Shown here piece after piece: positions 33,957-44,765 of a stretch of DNA of 64,000 nucleotides. The stretch is from assembly GCF_954871325.1 (NCBI RefSeq), contig NC_088776.1, positions 36,194,508 to 36,258,507 of the forward strand, given 5' to 3'. Numbering within the stretch: position 1 is the first letter of the stretch; each line of letters begins with the position of its first letter. The DNA is from Gordionus sp. m RMFG-2023. Its lineage: Eukaryota > Nematomorpha > Gordioida > Chordodea > Parachordodidae. The notes below the pieces were generated by a model. It was not told where the DNA came from. It searched no databases and saw only the letters and a list, made by a program, of their open reading frames with translations. Position numbers and translations under genes: made by a program.

Positions 33957-35445
33957 TATTTTTGTTAACCTCTTTAAGAATTATTTATTTGGTTAGGCCT
34001 ACAAATTTTTCCTTATTAGTCATGGAATTTTGTCGATGTAGGTTGCCAAGAATTATATCGCCCTGTGTGATTTTTAAAAACTATTATCAATTGAGGTTAA
34101 CCTTTTTTTATCACTTGTAATTCTTTAGACAAAAAATTTTTTATCTACGCAATCGAAAATATTTAATATTGTAATAAATGGATAAATATTTTATATTTGT
34201 ATTGTTTTACTTTTATTATTTGTATGCTTAATAAATGACAAAAGATGATATTGAGTAATTGTTCTGAGTTTGCAAATTTCAATTAAAAAAGTTATATTAA
34301 TATAAAACCCGGCTGAAGGCCAGCAATATAGGGAGTATGGAGGGCGAGTTGACCCACCTGAGATTATAAAGACTAGTGGTGCCTCTGCTGTAATCTAGAC
34401 CTCAATGTTTGATATTTTGATGATGCCGCATTATAGGGTCATCGGTGAAATAATTAAAGTTATAGATTTTATTATTTTAATATTTAACAACCAAATTCAT
34501 CCTTAAATTATAAAAATAAAATGCGAAATACACTCAAATACAAATTTTTCTTCCCCAATTATTGATCTTTTTACTCTTCTTGAGTCACCAATGGGTAGAT
34601 CTACAAATATTCAAACATTTTTATAACACAATCCTATTACTCTTTATTATAATATATTCTCCAGTATTTATCTTCCCACCAGACGTTTTATTATATCAAA
34701 TAAATATTTAATATTCACAAATGCAATTCTACTTCAGATCATCTGGAGCCTATTTATTTTTATCTATACTTGTAATGTATGAACAATTTTAATCGAAATT
34801 GGAGAATATAGTTAACCTATAATATCACCAAAATAGCTGATTACAAAACATTACCAGAAACAAAAATCAAATTCTCAAATTAATTAAATTTTTTGTGGAC
34901 ATCATGTTAAACAATGTTCTGTTATCTGCTAACACATCCTTTAGCGCCATTTATCCACTCTCTTATTTAAAAAAGGATTAAGATGCTGAAGTGCTCCTTC
35001 GATTATCTACTAATGAGCTAACCTTCGTTTATTGGCAATAAATAAATCAGGCCACGAATAGCTAGAAGCTTATATAAGCATGTTAAATGAATATTTAAAC
35101 AAATAAGGAATCGATAACAATATATACAAAAAATATGCTTTGAAATATTACGTTACAATTTTAAATTATATAAAGATTCATGACTTTTTTTAAACCACTT
35201 TTTTTCTTTTCTTTTTTTTGGCTATTTTCTAAATTTAAAAAAAAATTACCCAAAAGTTATACGAAATGCACAACTATCGTGAGTGTTAAAAGATAAACAT
35301 GTCCCGAATCATCCATTAATTTTAAAAATGTTTGATATGAATGATTTACTATCTATATTTGAAGATAGTACAAATGTAGAAAAAAGCACTATTATTTATA
35401 TTATATATATTAATTCTAGAGATTATTATATTTAAAAATATTTGC
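33957..35445. other. AT-rich region with a small GC-richer island
   Basis: The only stretch that stands out is 34310-34450, which is less AT-rich and has a 30-codon open run on plus (AEGQQYREYGGRVDPPE) ending in a stop near 34400. It matches nothing I recognise. Another coding-like scrap (EVLLRLSTNELTFVYW) lies near 34990. Neither can be called a gene. Confidence 0.3.
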
Positions 35446-37456
35446 TAGTAGGCCATTCCATGTCAAATCGATCAAAAAAGACACTTTTTCGGCCGACCCC
35501 TTTTAAAATTGTTAAAAATTTCTGGAATTATTTAGATAGGTAAAAAGATGAGCAAGCCGTTTATTTTAGCTCTCTAGCACACTTGGTTCTTGAGATATAG
35601 GGGCTCAAAGGTACAAAAAAGAGCCACATTGGAATCTGTAAAATTTTTAAAATGCTTATATCTCAAAAACTATTTATAGTAAAAAAAATTATAATATAAC
35701 ATTTTGTAGGTAAAGAAATTCTCTAATGGGCTAACAAAGAATAATAAATATTGGCGCCATTATAGACTTTTAACATCCGGTTTACCTAAATTGCTTTACC
35801 TGTATTTTTAAGCAAAATAGTGAGTTTGTTTTCGAATTTTTTTTTTGCTTTTTATTTAGACACCTTTTATAAATATATATACGATGTCAAAACCTTGGCG
35901 ACGCTATCGACTTTTTCATAATATACATTTTTACCAAAAATTGAAGAAAAAAGTAGATGGTGCTAATGGTTGAAAAATATTATTCTTAAGGAAAATAAAA
36001 ATATTGATACGTTTATAAGAATTGTGATAAAATTTTCCAGTTCTGCCCCCCACCTCCACTCACACTATCATTAAAATGTTTTACATTTTTACATCTCTAC
36101 TTTGCTACTATAGCGAGCGAATGACTTATTAGCTCGATAATATATAACAGCTGCAGTAAAAATATTAGCATATATTCGATTATATTTTACAAAATAAATT
36201 GTTTAAAACGATCTCTCTTTCTGAGAAATAATTTTAACCTGTCCGTTCAGATTAATTTTATCGTCTGTCTACCAATAACAATCTGGATTTGGAGAGTGCA
36301 AAAACATGTATTCTAGGTGCAGATCAATTAAAATTTTATTCTATATCACAGATGGACGTACCAAATATTAAAATGTTGCAACCCATTTAATCTACAGAGA
36401 CATGCTTATTATCGCGAGAATCTAAGAAAGATTCTACCCTGGATGACCCAAAAAAATTTACCATTCAATTTAGATATGTTAATATGCTCTTCATGGCGAT
36501 AAAAATTATCAAACATTCCTTATACTTCAAATGACAATTTAGATATTGATTCTCCCCTTCATTTAATTAATCAAGAGGCTATTGATAACATTAATATAAC
36601 CCTACAATCAAATGGGGAATCTCTCATTAAAAGAAAACGCTTATGTGAAAAGAAATATTCGAAGAAAAAAATATCTAGAGTAAAAAAAAGTTTTAACGAC
36701 TGAAATTATACCATTCTCTTTCTTCATCAAATGATGAAAAATTCGATGAAATTGTAGATACCTTAAAAATTAAAAAAATTATATGAAAGATATTTATTAT
36801 TGGAAATTTGTTACATTATTAAGTGTCTAATGGGCATATGCCCTCTCTGCTCCTCAGTTAATTAGTATATTTAATAGAAAATCAAAATTTTTTAATATAA
36901 AAAGTGAAAATATCTGGTTATTGATAAGTTAGCAGCAAAATTTTAACCATAATCCGTAATTTCATAAAGCGCTATCTATTTTTTTTGTCAATTTTTGGAG
37001 TCGATAGCGTCGCCAAGGTTTTGATATTGTATATATATTTACCAAAGGTGTCTAAATAAAAAACAATAAAAAAAATTCGAAAACAAACTCACTATTTTGC
37101 TTAAAAATACAGGTAAAGCAATTTAGGCAAACCAGATATTAAAAGCCTATAATGGCGCCAATATTTATTATTCTTTGTTAGCCCATTAGAGAATTTTTTT
37201 ACCTACTAAATGATATATTATGATATTTTTTACTATAAATAGTTTTTGAGATATAAGCATTTTAAAAATTTTACAGATTCCAAAGTGGCTCTTTTTTGTA
37301 CCTTTGAGCCCCTATATCTCGAGAACCAGGTGTGCTAGCGAACTAAAATAAACGGCTTTCTCACTCTTTTACCTATCTAAATAATTCCAGAAATTTTTAA
37401 CAATTTTAAAAGAGGTCGGTCGAATCGTGATCGATTTGACGTGGAATGGCCCAGTA
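35446..37456. mobile_element. Unclassified DNA transposon with ~460-bp TIRs
   Basis: The element spans 35451-37451 (2001 bp). Inverted repeats at 35451-35912 and 36999-37451 begin GGCCATTCCA(T/C)GTCAAAT and stay similar throughout, sharing for example CTTTGTTAGCCCATTAGAGA and ACCTTGGCGACGCTATCGA in one orientation or the other. The immediate flanks TAGTA (35446-35450) and CAGTA (37452-37456) fit a 5-bp target duplication with one mismatch. The interior carries a decayed coding stretch (36288-36790). I cannot assign a superfamily: the TIRs are much longer than usual for hAT, and the duplication is not the 8 bp of hAT or the TA of mariner. Confidence 0.78.
36288..36790 (+). pseudogene. Coding remnant of unrecognised family inside the long-TIR element
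   Basis: The plus-strand frame from 36288 contains CILGADQLKFYSISQMDVPN, then, after one stop, DDPKKFTIQFRYVNMLFMAI. A second frame from about 36510 contains LINQEAIDNINITLQSNGE and the basic stretch LIKRKRLCEKKYSKKK. A third block ends with EKFDEIVDTLKIKK. The amino-acid composition (acidic/polar block, then a lysine-rich block) is protein-like rather than random. I recognise no catalytic motif or domain. It is presumably what is left of the element's own protein. Confidence 0.45.
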
Positions 37457-38371
37457 TTCATTCTTTTCATCAGATAGTAAATCATATTTTAATAAAAAAT
37501 TATCTATAGCAAGAGTATCAGGAGAGAGATGTTTTGGCATTATGAGTGACAAATTTAGACACTTCTTATATAAATCCTCAAAAACTAATATTACCAATAC
37601 TATACAAGGTTAACGCTTATTACACAATATTATAAATGATATTGAGGGCAATCAAATACCAATTAATTATAAAGAATACCCTATTCCAAATTTTACCTAA
37701 TCTCAGTTCCAGTGATGGACGGAAAGCTCTAATGATATTAGAAAAACATTTTTATAATAAATCTTAAATAAAATTACAAAATATTAAATAATAATTTTTA
37801 TAATAAAAACATACAAAATTGTATAAAAAATTATGTATATGGAGCTAAAACTTCAGAAAATTTTTATTCGCGAAAAATTTATAGCAAAGACAATATCGCA
37901 AACTCATTATAGCGGATTTATTTCCGCGAATAACCGCTAGGGCGAATACATCTTAGCAAAACCTTTAACACGAACTCGTTTTAGCGAAACATTTATCGCG
38001 AACCCTTTATAGTGAATTTTAAATTATAGTCTTATTTGAAGAAATAAAAAAGATTAAATTAAATGCATAATTTGATTTTTTTGCATAAAAAATATTGATT
38101 TTTTAATTACATTTGGTTCAAAGGGTGGTGGTGAAAAACAATATAAATATCGGATCGGTATCAGTATCGCATCAGTTTTGGAGCAATATCGGATCGGATC
38201 GGTGAAAATATGTGGATCGGCACAGCCATAAATATAAGCAATTAAATTATACTACAGTATTGAGCTGGAAACCAACATTAAAAACCCAAAATTAACAAAA
38301 TATTGGTGTTGGTTCAAAGTATTATATTGAGTTTTTTATATCTTCTATTTCTTGTTTTAGTATTGCTATTG
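37457..38371. other. AT-rich region with short degenerate GCGAA repeats
   Basis: A 63-codon open frame on minus (37406-37597) crosses the transposon edge and resembles nothing known to me. Between 37860 and 38030 the words TTTATAGCGAA and ATTTATCGCGAA recur in degenerate form. Near 38150-38220 GATCGG words cluster. No termini were identified. Confidence 0.4.
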
Positions 38372-40178
38372 GTTTGACTCAGTGACGAAGCGTCAAGTTT
38401 ACTACTAGGGAAGCAATCAAAAATAATTTTTAATTTTTATATTTTAGTCAAACTCAAACCATAAAAACATTAAGATTTATAAATAGGTTCGTCTTTGTTT
38501 TTGAGTAAAATGATCAAGTACTGCATTATAAAAGTTATCGCTAGATTTTAAATTTTTTAATAATTTTTTTCAATCGAAATCAAAGATAGATTTGATAATC
38601 GATTTTGGCTCATTCTGTTTTCTGCAATTGATTGATTCTTTTTAAAGATGAAAAACTCCGTTCTGCACTTGCTATTGTTGAAGCCAAAGTTAAGATGAAT
38701 TTGCATAATTTAGAAAACTCTTTAAAACTTTTCATCAAATCGGTGCATATTAAAAATTGGAGTATTTCATTAACATTCTTTTTCTTTCTAAATTCATCGT
38801 CCCGAAACACTACCTTTAATTCGGTTTCCAACTTGTGTAAGTCGAAAAATTGAGAATAAGTGTCGTTTAAATTTAATAAATATTTTGTTTCATACAAAGT
38901 GTTATTTAAAAACATATCGAAGAACTACAGCCAGTTGAGATTTATTATTGATATCTGTTGTTTCATCTAATATTATTGATATAAATTCCGTTTCTTCTAA
39001 TTCATTTAAAATTTTTTGGTATAAGACATATGAAATGGAATTTATTAAATCATTTTGAATATCGCTTGATAGTCCAATAAAAAACTATACTATTTTCTAA
39101 GTGATATTTCAATAGTAAATTTTTTTCCGCCAGCATATTAATTCAATATAGAAAATTCATCATCACCACGGAATGCGAGCTCCTGAATTCCAAGAAAACG
39201 AATAGAGTTGATCAATATTTTCCTATTTGATTTGACTTTCGAATTATGCTGTTCAATTGATATTTTGCGCATCAAATCTATCATATTTTTAATATGATTT
39301 TGGCCAGATGTTTATAATTGAATCCTGCAAATGAGCGGTTGATTCTTCATTCCATTTAACTGCCTTTGAAAAATTACTCATAACCGAAAATCCTTTATCA
39401 TTCCAAACATATTTTTCCTTTGGGAATAATAGGCATGACCAACAATATAGAGAATTAAAAAAGTCATATCCAGTGAGCCATTCATATTATTTATCGATAC
39501 AAAAATTACGGATGCAAGTTTTGATTACTTTTTTAAGTTTTGTAAAATTGGTTTTAGTCTTCCTTTTTCAATAATCAATTTTTTCGCATCAAAATTTCTT
39601 GAGCTAAATGATAATGTTAATAAATTTTCAATAATACAATTACAATTATTAAACATTAAATTTTAAAAACGAAAAAATTTTTTATTTAAAAAAAGTAAGG
39701 AAAAAAATATTATATAAAAAAATTTCTTTCTCTTTTATTTATTTAAAAAAATAAGCATTTTTTTATTTGCTTCCCCAATGCTTATTTTTTAATAGTAAAA
39801 TTATACAATGATTTTCTCTCTTTATTTATTAAAAAAAATAAGCAATATTAAATTTGCTTCCCTCTTGTATATTTTTTTAACGTAGTAAATATAATAGTAA
39901 ATTTTTTAATGTAGTAAAAATAATAGTAAATTTTTTAACGTAGTAAAAATAATATTTCTTAATATAGTAAAAATAATATTAATCTTTTTAACGTTACAAA
40001 AATAATATTCATCTTTTTAACGTTATAAAAATTATATTAATTTTTTTAACGAAGTCAGTTTACTTTATTTAGCATAGTATATAGATTATATTAAGTTTAT
40101 TTAAGAATTTTGTAAGAAAAATTTCAAGGGAAGCAATGCTTCCCTTGCTTCTATGGACGCTTCGTCACTGGTTTGACT
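38372..40178 (-). mobile_element. hAT element, internally deleted, with TIRs and TSD
   Basis: The element spans 38380-40170 (1791 bp). TIRs are CAGTGACGAAGCGTC. The exact 8-bp target duplication GTTTGACT lies at 38372-38379 and 40171-40178. GGGAAGCAA words follow both ends as subterminal repeats. The transposase on the minus strand lacks most of the core. A-rich TTTTTAACGTAGTAAAAATA repeats fill 39860-40060. Confidence 0.93.
38610..39560 (-). pseudogene. hAT transposase (TTF/ZMYM1-type) with internal deletion
   Basis: Read from 39560 downward, a TTF-type zinc-finger block contains SLYCWSCLLFPKEKYVW. After broken sequence, 39090-38920 gives QNDLINSISYVLYQKILNE and FISIILDETTDINNKSQLAV, the first catalytic aspartate block of this hAT group. 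Directly after it, 38915-38610 gives the C-terminal dimerisation domain with LASTIASAERSFSSLKRI. In full-length relatives several hundred residues (rest of the RNase H core) separate these two blocks, so this is an internal deletion derivative. It also contains frame breaks in its N-terminal part. Confidence 0.85.
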
Positions 40179-41830
40179 ATAATTGTTAATAAATTTAAAG
40201 AATAAAAAATAGTGATTTAAAAAAACTTTGTTTAAATAATAAATATATATGAAAGAGTGGCATAGCCAAGATTTATCCAATAACAAAATTTTAAAGAGAA
40301 TTTCATTATAGATTTTATTTATTATTAAAATACTATATATAACATCCCATTATACCAGCTCTGTTGAGCACTAAGCGCTCTTGTTTGTCTGATCAAAATT
40401 TTGAAATCAATTGATGCTAAAAATAAATAAAAAATTGTTACATAAAGATGTAATCTTATAATATATTATGTCGAAAAAAAATAAATATTTTTGTATATAT
40501 TTAATTTTTTTAAGTAACGAGTAGCCCGTTACTTTTTTGAAAAGTCGGTAAGGCGCGTTCCTTTTTTTAGTTGTAATGAGTAACGGTAACGCGTTTCGTT
40601 TACAGCATTACATTTATGTAATCAAGATTATATTTGATAATTTGTAACTTGCATCTTTTTTAAAACTATTTTACCAAGTGATTTTGTACTACTCTTTCTA
40701 TTTAAGAATCCACAAACAATATCATAAAATAGATATTATATTTTATCATCATTTATAAAAAAACTTTTAAAATTAGCTTAGTGGGTAAATTTCTATTAAA
40801 AATGGCAGACTAAAATGATTCTACAATTATGATAAAAAAATGTTTTTTATAAAATTTATATATTTTTAATAAAAAACAATTGTTTTAAAATAAATAAAAG
40901 TTGAAAATAAAATTAAAATATTTTCACGGACGCCATACATGTCACAAAGCAATCAACATCATACTACAAACTTTCAAATAGGCTAACATACCACACACTC
41001 AAACCAGTAGGCTTCCTTAATAACAGTTCTAAAAAGCAATGGGGATGAAACTTTCGAATTAATCAAAAAAAAAAAAATGTAGAAACTGGAGATTCCAAAG
41101 AGCGGTTTTTTCAAAATCTATTTGATTAAAATGGTCATTTAAATGATTTTTTTAAAATTGTGATTTAAATAGTTTGTACACAATTTTACAAATTAAGCTC
41201 TAAATAATGGTGTTTTAAAATTATATTTTAAAGGGCTACACAATATTTTGGCTTTTCTAGCTTCAAACACTTTTCTTATTTTGCTCATAACTCACCTCCG
41301 GTTAATTTCTTTGATATTCCGTTTAAAGAATATGGAAAATCAATCAAGGCACTAAATATTCTGCTGTTTAGTAGAAATCAATTTCGAATTTTGGCATGGC
41401 AAAATATTTCTATTTTTAATAACTCATGAACGGTTAATTCCGCCGGTATCCAGTTTGAAGATGAATTACAGGGCTACTTAATAGTACGCCTACAAAATAA
41501 CGAATCGAATAATAAAATCATTATTTGATTCAAAAAATTTCCTTAGGCTAAATAATTATATTTTTTTAAAATGACATTTTTAAAGTTTCTAAAATTAATT
41601 GTAATTAGTGTATCAAAATTTACAGAAAATAACAAACAAAATAAAATCAATGATTTCATAATGTTAACCAAATAATTGGGGTCAAAAGCAACGAATTTTA
41701 TTCTTTTTTATACATTATTCTTATTTCTTCAATCTAATATTCTAAAAATGCACAATTATCTCATTTTATAAACATCAAAATATAATTAGATGTGAATTTA
41801 ACAATAATTAGTTCAAGCATTAAGTTTTTC
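40179..41830. other. AT-rich region; hAT-like subterminal words at 40503-40620
   Basis: The segment 40503-40620 holds AAGTAACGAGTAGCCCGTTAC and GAGTAACGGTAACGCGTT type words, as in hAT subterminal regions, but no terminus with duplicated flanks was found. The rest shows no gene. Confidence 0.4.
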
Positions 41831-43130
41831 TAATGGTTTCTTCCTTCATAGACATTCTATTCTTCATTATCATACTTGTCCCTACTGAAAATAACAACTA
41901 AGATGAAACCAAAGATCCCTGAATAGAAATGTATTCCCATTTTCAAGAACAAGGGCTAATGATCTACATACAATCTCCACCATTCTAATGGGCTCTTACT
42001 AAAGCAATTCTTAATTCATTAAGATATTCAACCTCACATATTGATGGGATATTTTGTTTATTTTATCCAAGACTAAGCTATTGTTATATAACAGATTTAA
42101 CTTTGTATTCATTATAAATTTCTAAATTTTTCTAATAAAGTTGTATAAGGTAGGTAATTGATCGAATAATTCCATTATAAATAATTTTGAATCAAATAAT
42201 TGTGCTATTCATAAAATACCAATAGATTAAAAAATAATTCACTTAATTACTGGTGTCTGGTTTGAAGATCCATTTAAATATTGACATAAATTTCAAAATT
42301 TGATTCTCAAGTTGTTTCACCAACTTCACAGAGAAAACATATTTTATTAAATAGGTTAGATGTAACTTTAAATTTTACCAAGATATATAAAAGATTGACA
42401 TCAATGTATAAAATTAGCCACATTTAAATTTAAAACATATTTTGGCAAAGATAGGAAAAGAAATGTCAGTGAAAGTATAATGTTGATATAAAGGATGGTC
42501 AGATAATAATTAAATTACTATAAATATATTTGACTGTCAAATATATTTGTTATAAACAATTGATTTGTCCTTAAAAAGAAGATAAATTAAAACATATTTC
42601 CATAAATAATACTAACCTCTAAGAGAAAGATGGAGGATTCTATAAATGTTTGATTTTGACAGGCCAAACAATTTTAAATTAAAAAAATAAAATTTTTTAA
42701 AATAATGAATTTTGCAAACCTTAATTGGTATGCCCATACTTAATATACAATAAAACAAGTTATAAAATAAATGGAGCACATAACTGAGATTACAAGGGAT
42801 ATTTCTAGTAGTGCAAATCTCAATATAAAATAGAAATGAAAGGGTGGATATTGTAGTGAAAAAGAAACAGTGGATGGATAGCATGAAACCAGGGGATCTT
42901 TTATTGGTTAAACAAAAACTGACTCCCTCAAGGTAAGTTAATTGAAATAAAATGGCAGGACATTGCCATCATCAGTTTTCATAATCATAGGGCACCGATA
43001 TAAAACACTAACACATTACCAACTACCACCAATGGCACGCACAGAAAGTGAGGTCATAACTGCAGCCCATCACTATGTAATTCACCAAGCAACTAGTAAT
43101 TATGTAGTGGATGTGTCATTATTTTTATGA
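41831..43130. other. Less AT-rich unique region, possible undetected exons
   Basis: This stretch next to FAU has fewer repeats and several coding-like scraps. On plus, 42835-42930 reads VVKKKQWMDSMKPGDLLLVK and is followed by a good splice-donor match (AAG|GTAAGT, 42931-42936). The plus segment 42990-43130 contains LPPMARTESEVITAAHHYV. On minus, 42060-41890 has EYLNELRIALVRA and RMVEIVCRSLALVLENGN in different frames. A 90-codon minus frame (42612-42884) is rich in F, I and L. I cannot assemble a convincing gene from these or choose a strand. It could be part of a host gene with short introns or an old insert. Confidence 0.25.
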
Positions 43131-43409
43131 CAAAATCTGAAATAAATACTTTACCATAGATATTATAATAATTGGAAGATTTCATATATTCTTTATCAAA
43201 TCTTTCTCAGTGAAGTTGCATGAATAATTATTATTCAATTTACTTTTAAAATAATTTACAAGGATTTATTTTTATATAAAGTGCCTGGTGTCATTTAGCA
43301 TTGTTAATTAGCTAAGTTAGGCAAACCATTTAGAAAGTTAATTATAAAATTTAACTAACAACTAATTTGATATAAAAATAAAACTATTAAACATAACCCT
43401 TTATAACAT

Positions 43410-43415
43410 TTTATT
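43410..43415 (-). promoter_or_regulatory. Polyadenylation signal of FAU
   Basis: On the minus strand AATAAA lies 12 bases after the FAU stop codon, a plausible cleavage signal for a very short 3' UTR. Confidence 0.6.
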
Positions 43416-43427
43416 TTTAATAAGAAT

Positions 43428-43997
43428 TTAAGAATTTGAATTTGGTCCTTTCTTCTTCATTCTACCATCTGCAACAACATTGACAAAACGTCTATTATAT
43501 TGAATTCTTCTTTTAGCTCTTCCAGTTTTAGCCTTTTTCTTCTCTTGTTTTTCTACTTTTGGAGTTTGGCCTTTTACTTTACCAGCTCGTGCTAATGAAC
43601 CATGAACTTTCCCTAAATATAATAATTTATTAATTGGTACAATTCGCAATTCAGATGATTAGTAAAATCAGTATAATCATACGAACGAGACATTCTCATC
43701 ATAATTTTTAGAAAGTTACCTCCAAGGATTTTGATGGAAAAATCTAATGTAGAATTATCACTCATATTATAATTTTCAAGTGATAAATTATCATATAAGG
43801 GTTTCCCATGATAAGATAGTATTTGAGAAGAAATTTCCACTCCTTGTGATTCAAATATTTTTTCCTATTATTATTATTTATATATAAAAAAATAAAGACA
43901 AATGTTATTAATATTAATTTACTTTTATTGCTTTAACATTATCATCTTTCTGAGCTTTCAGTGTAAACAGCTTATTTCCGCGTATGTAAAGCTGCAT
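43428..43997 (-). CDS. FAU: FUBI-ribosomal protein eS30 fusion (FAU), three exons
   Basis: This host gene encodes a ubiquitin-like protein (FUBI) fused to 40S ribosomal protein eS30. In animals the fusion is cleaved after the Gly-Gly, releasing eS30 for the small subunit. Exons on minus are 43997-43923, 43864-43720 and 43612-43428; the introns are 58 and 107 bp with GT-AG ends, and the joined frame is open for 134 codons. Residues 1-74 are the FUBI domain, starting [16 protein letters not shown] and ending SIKILGG, exactly the usual 74 residues. Residues 75-134 are eS30, starting [20 protein letters not shown] and including [17 protein letters not shown]; the end is KKKGPNSNS. The start is fixed by the match of MQL to the family N-terminus. 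Nothing looks broken. A gypsy element begins 223 bp upstream of the start codon. Confidence 0.96.
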
Positions 43998-44131
43998 TTT
44001 ACGTTTTAAATATGTAAGATGTTAAATGAGAATTCAAATAAACAAAACTTCCAAAATAAAAATTTAGTTTTAATTTTCATAATTATATACATATAAAAAT
44101 TAAATACATTGTAATTTTATTATTACCCAAA

Positions 44132-44139
44132 TTTATATA
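44132..44139 (-). promoter_or_regulatory. TATA-like box upstream of FAU (weak)
   Basis: On minus, TATATAAA lies about 135 bases before the FAU start codon, between the gene and the LTR. In such AT-rich DNA this may be chance, and ribosomal protein genes often lack TATA boxes. Confidence 0.2.
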
Positions 44140-44220
44140 ATATTTAATACTATAAATATAACCTCCTAATTCAAAAAAATATTCCGATATCAAATATATT
44201 AATTAATTTTTTTTAAATAT

Positions 44221-44469
44221 TAAAGTTTTCTAAAAATAGATGAATATTAAGAGTTTATTTTATTTAATTTAGAATAAATCAAAGTTACGAATTTAATTTT
44301 AAAATTTTACATCTATCATAAAACTGAAAAATCAGGCTTATATAACAATTTTCATATTATATAATAATTTATATAAAAAAATCAATCTACACAATTTATA
44401 AAAAAAAATCAATTTATATAAACATAAAAAAAACAATTTAAAGGTTAGTATTAATCGGTCATATCAACA
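44221..44469 (-). repeat. 3' LTR of the older gypsy element
   Basis: In element orientation it begins TGTTGATATGACCG and ends GAAAACTTTA. Its outer edge is 223 bp from the FAU start codon and in the same orientation as FAU. Confidence 0.9.
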
Positions 44470-44765
44470 TTCCACCCTTTAAAAAAATGATCTCCACTCA
44501 GGTTTTTCTTGCATGTGAATCTTATCTTGTAGTCAACGTTTCTTGATAGTTTTATTGTCATCATTAACTTTTGCTATTGAAAGTTTATTTAAAAGAAAAA
44601 TATATTTTATATATACATATATTTATAGTCTTTATTTCATTATATAATTATCGAATTTTTTGGGCAAAATTATATTCCTGCTAGATCTTTAACTAACAAG
44701 ACTCTGTTCTTGTACTCCTAAATTTGGATCATCATTTCTTACAGTAAAATTTATTGCATTTGTTT

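Noticed and set aside
34310-34450. SRP RNA or other known non-coding RNA
   Set aside because: Compared by memory with SRP, U1, U2 and U4 signatures; no conserved elements were found.
35446-37456. Polinton/Maverick end because of the long TIRs
   Set aside because: The element is only 2 kb, contains nothing resembling polymerase, integrase or capsid genes, and its flanks do not show a clear 6-bp duplication.
42612-42884. 90-codon minus-strand frame rich in F, I and L as a membrane protein
   Set aside because: Its composition is what antisense of lysine-rich or AT-rich sequence gives. I saw no family motif, and a competing plus-strand reading exists.
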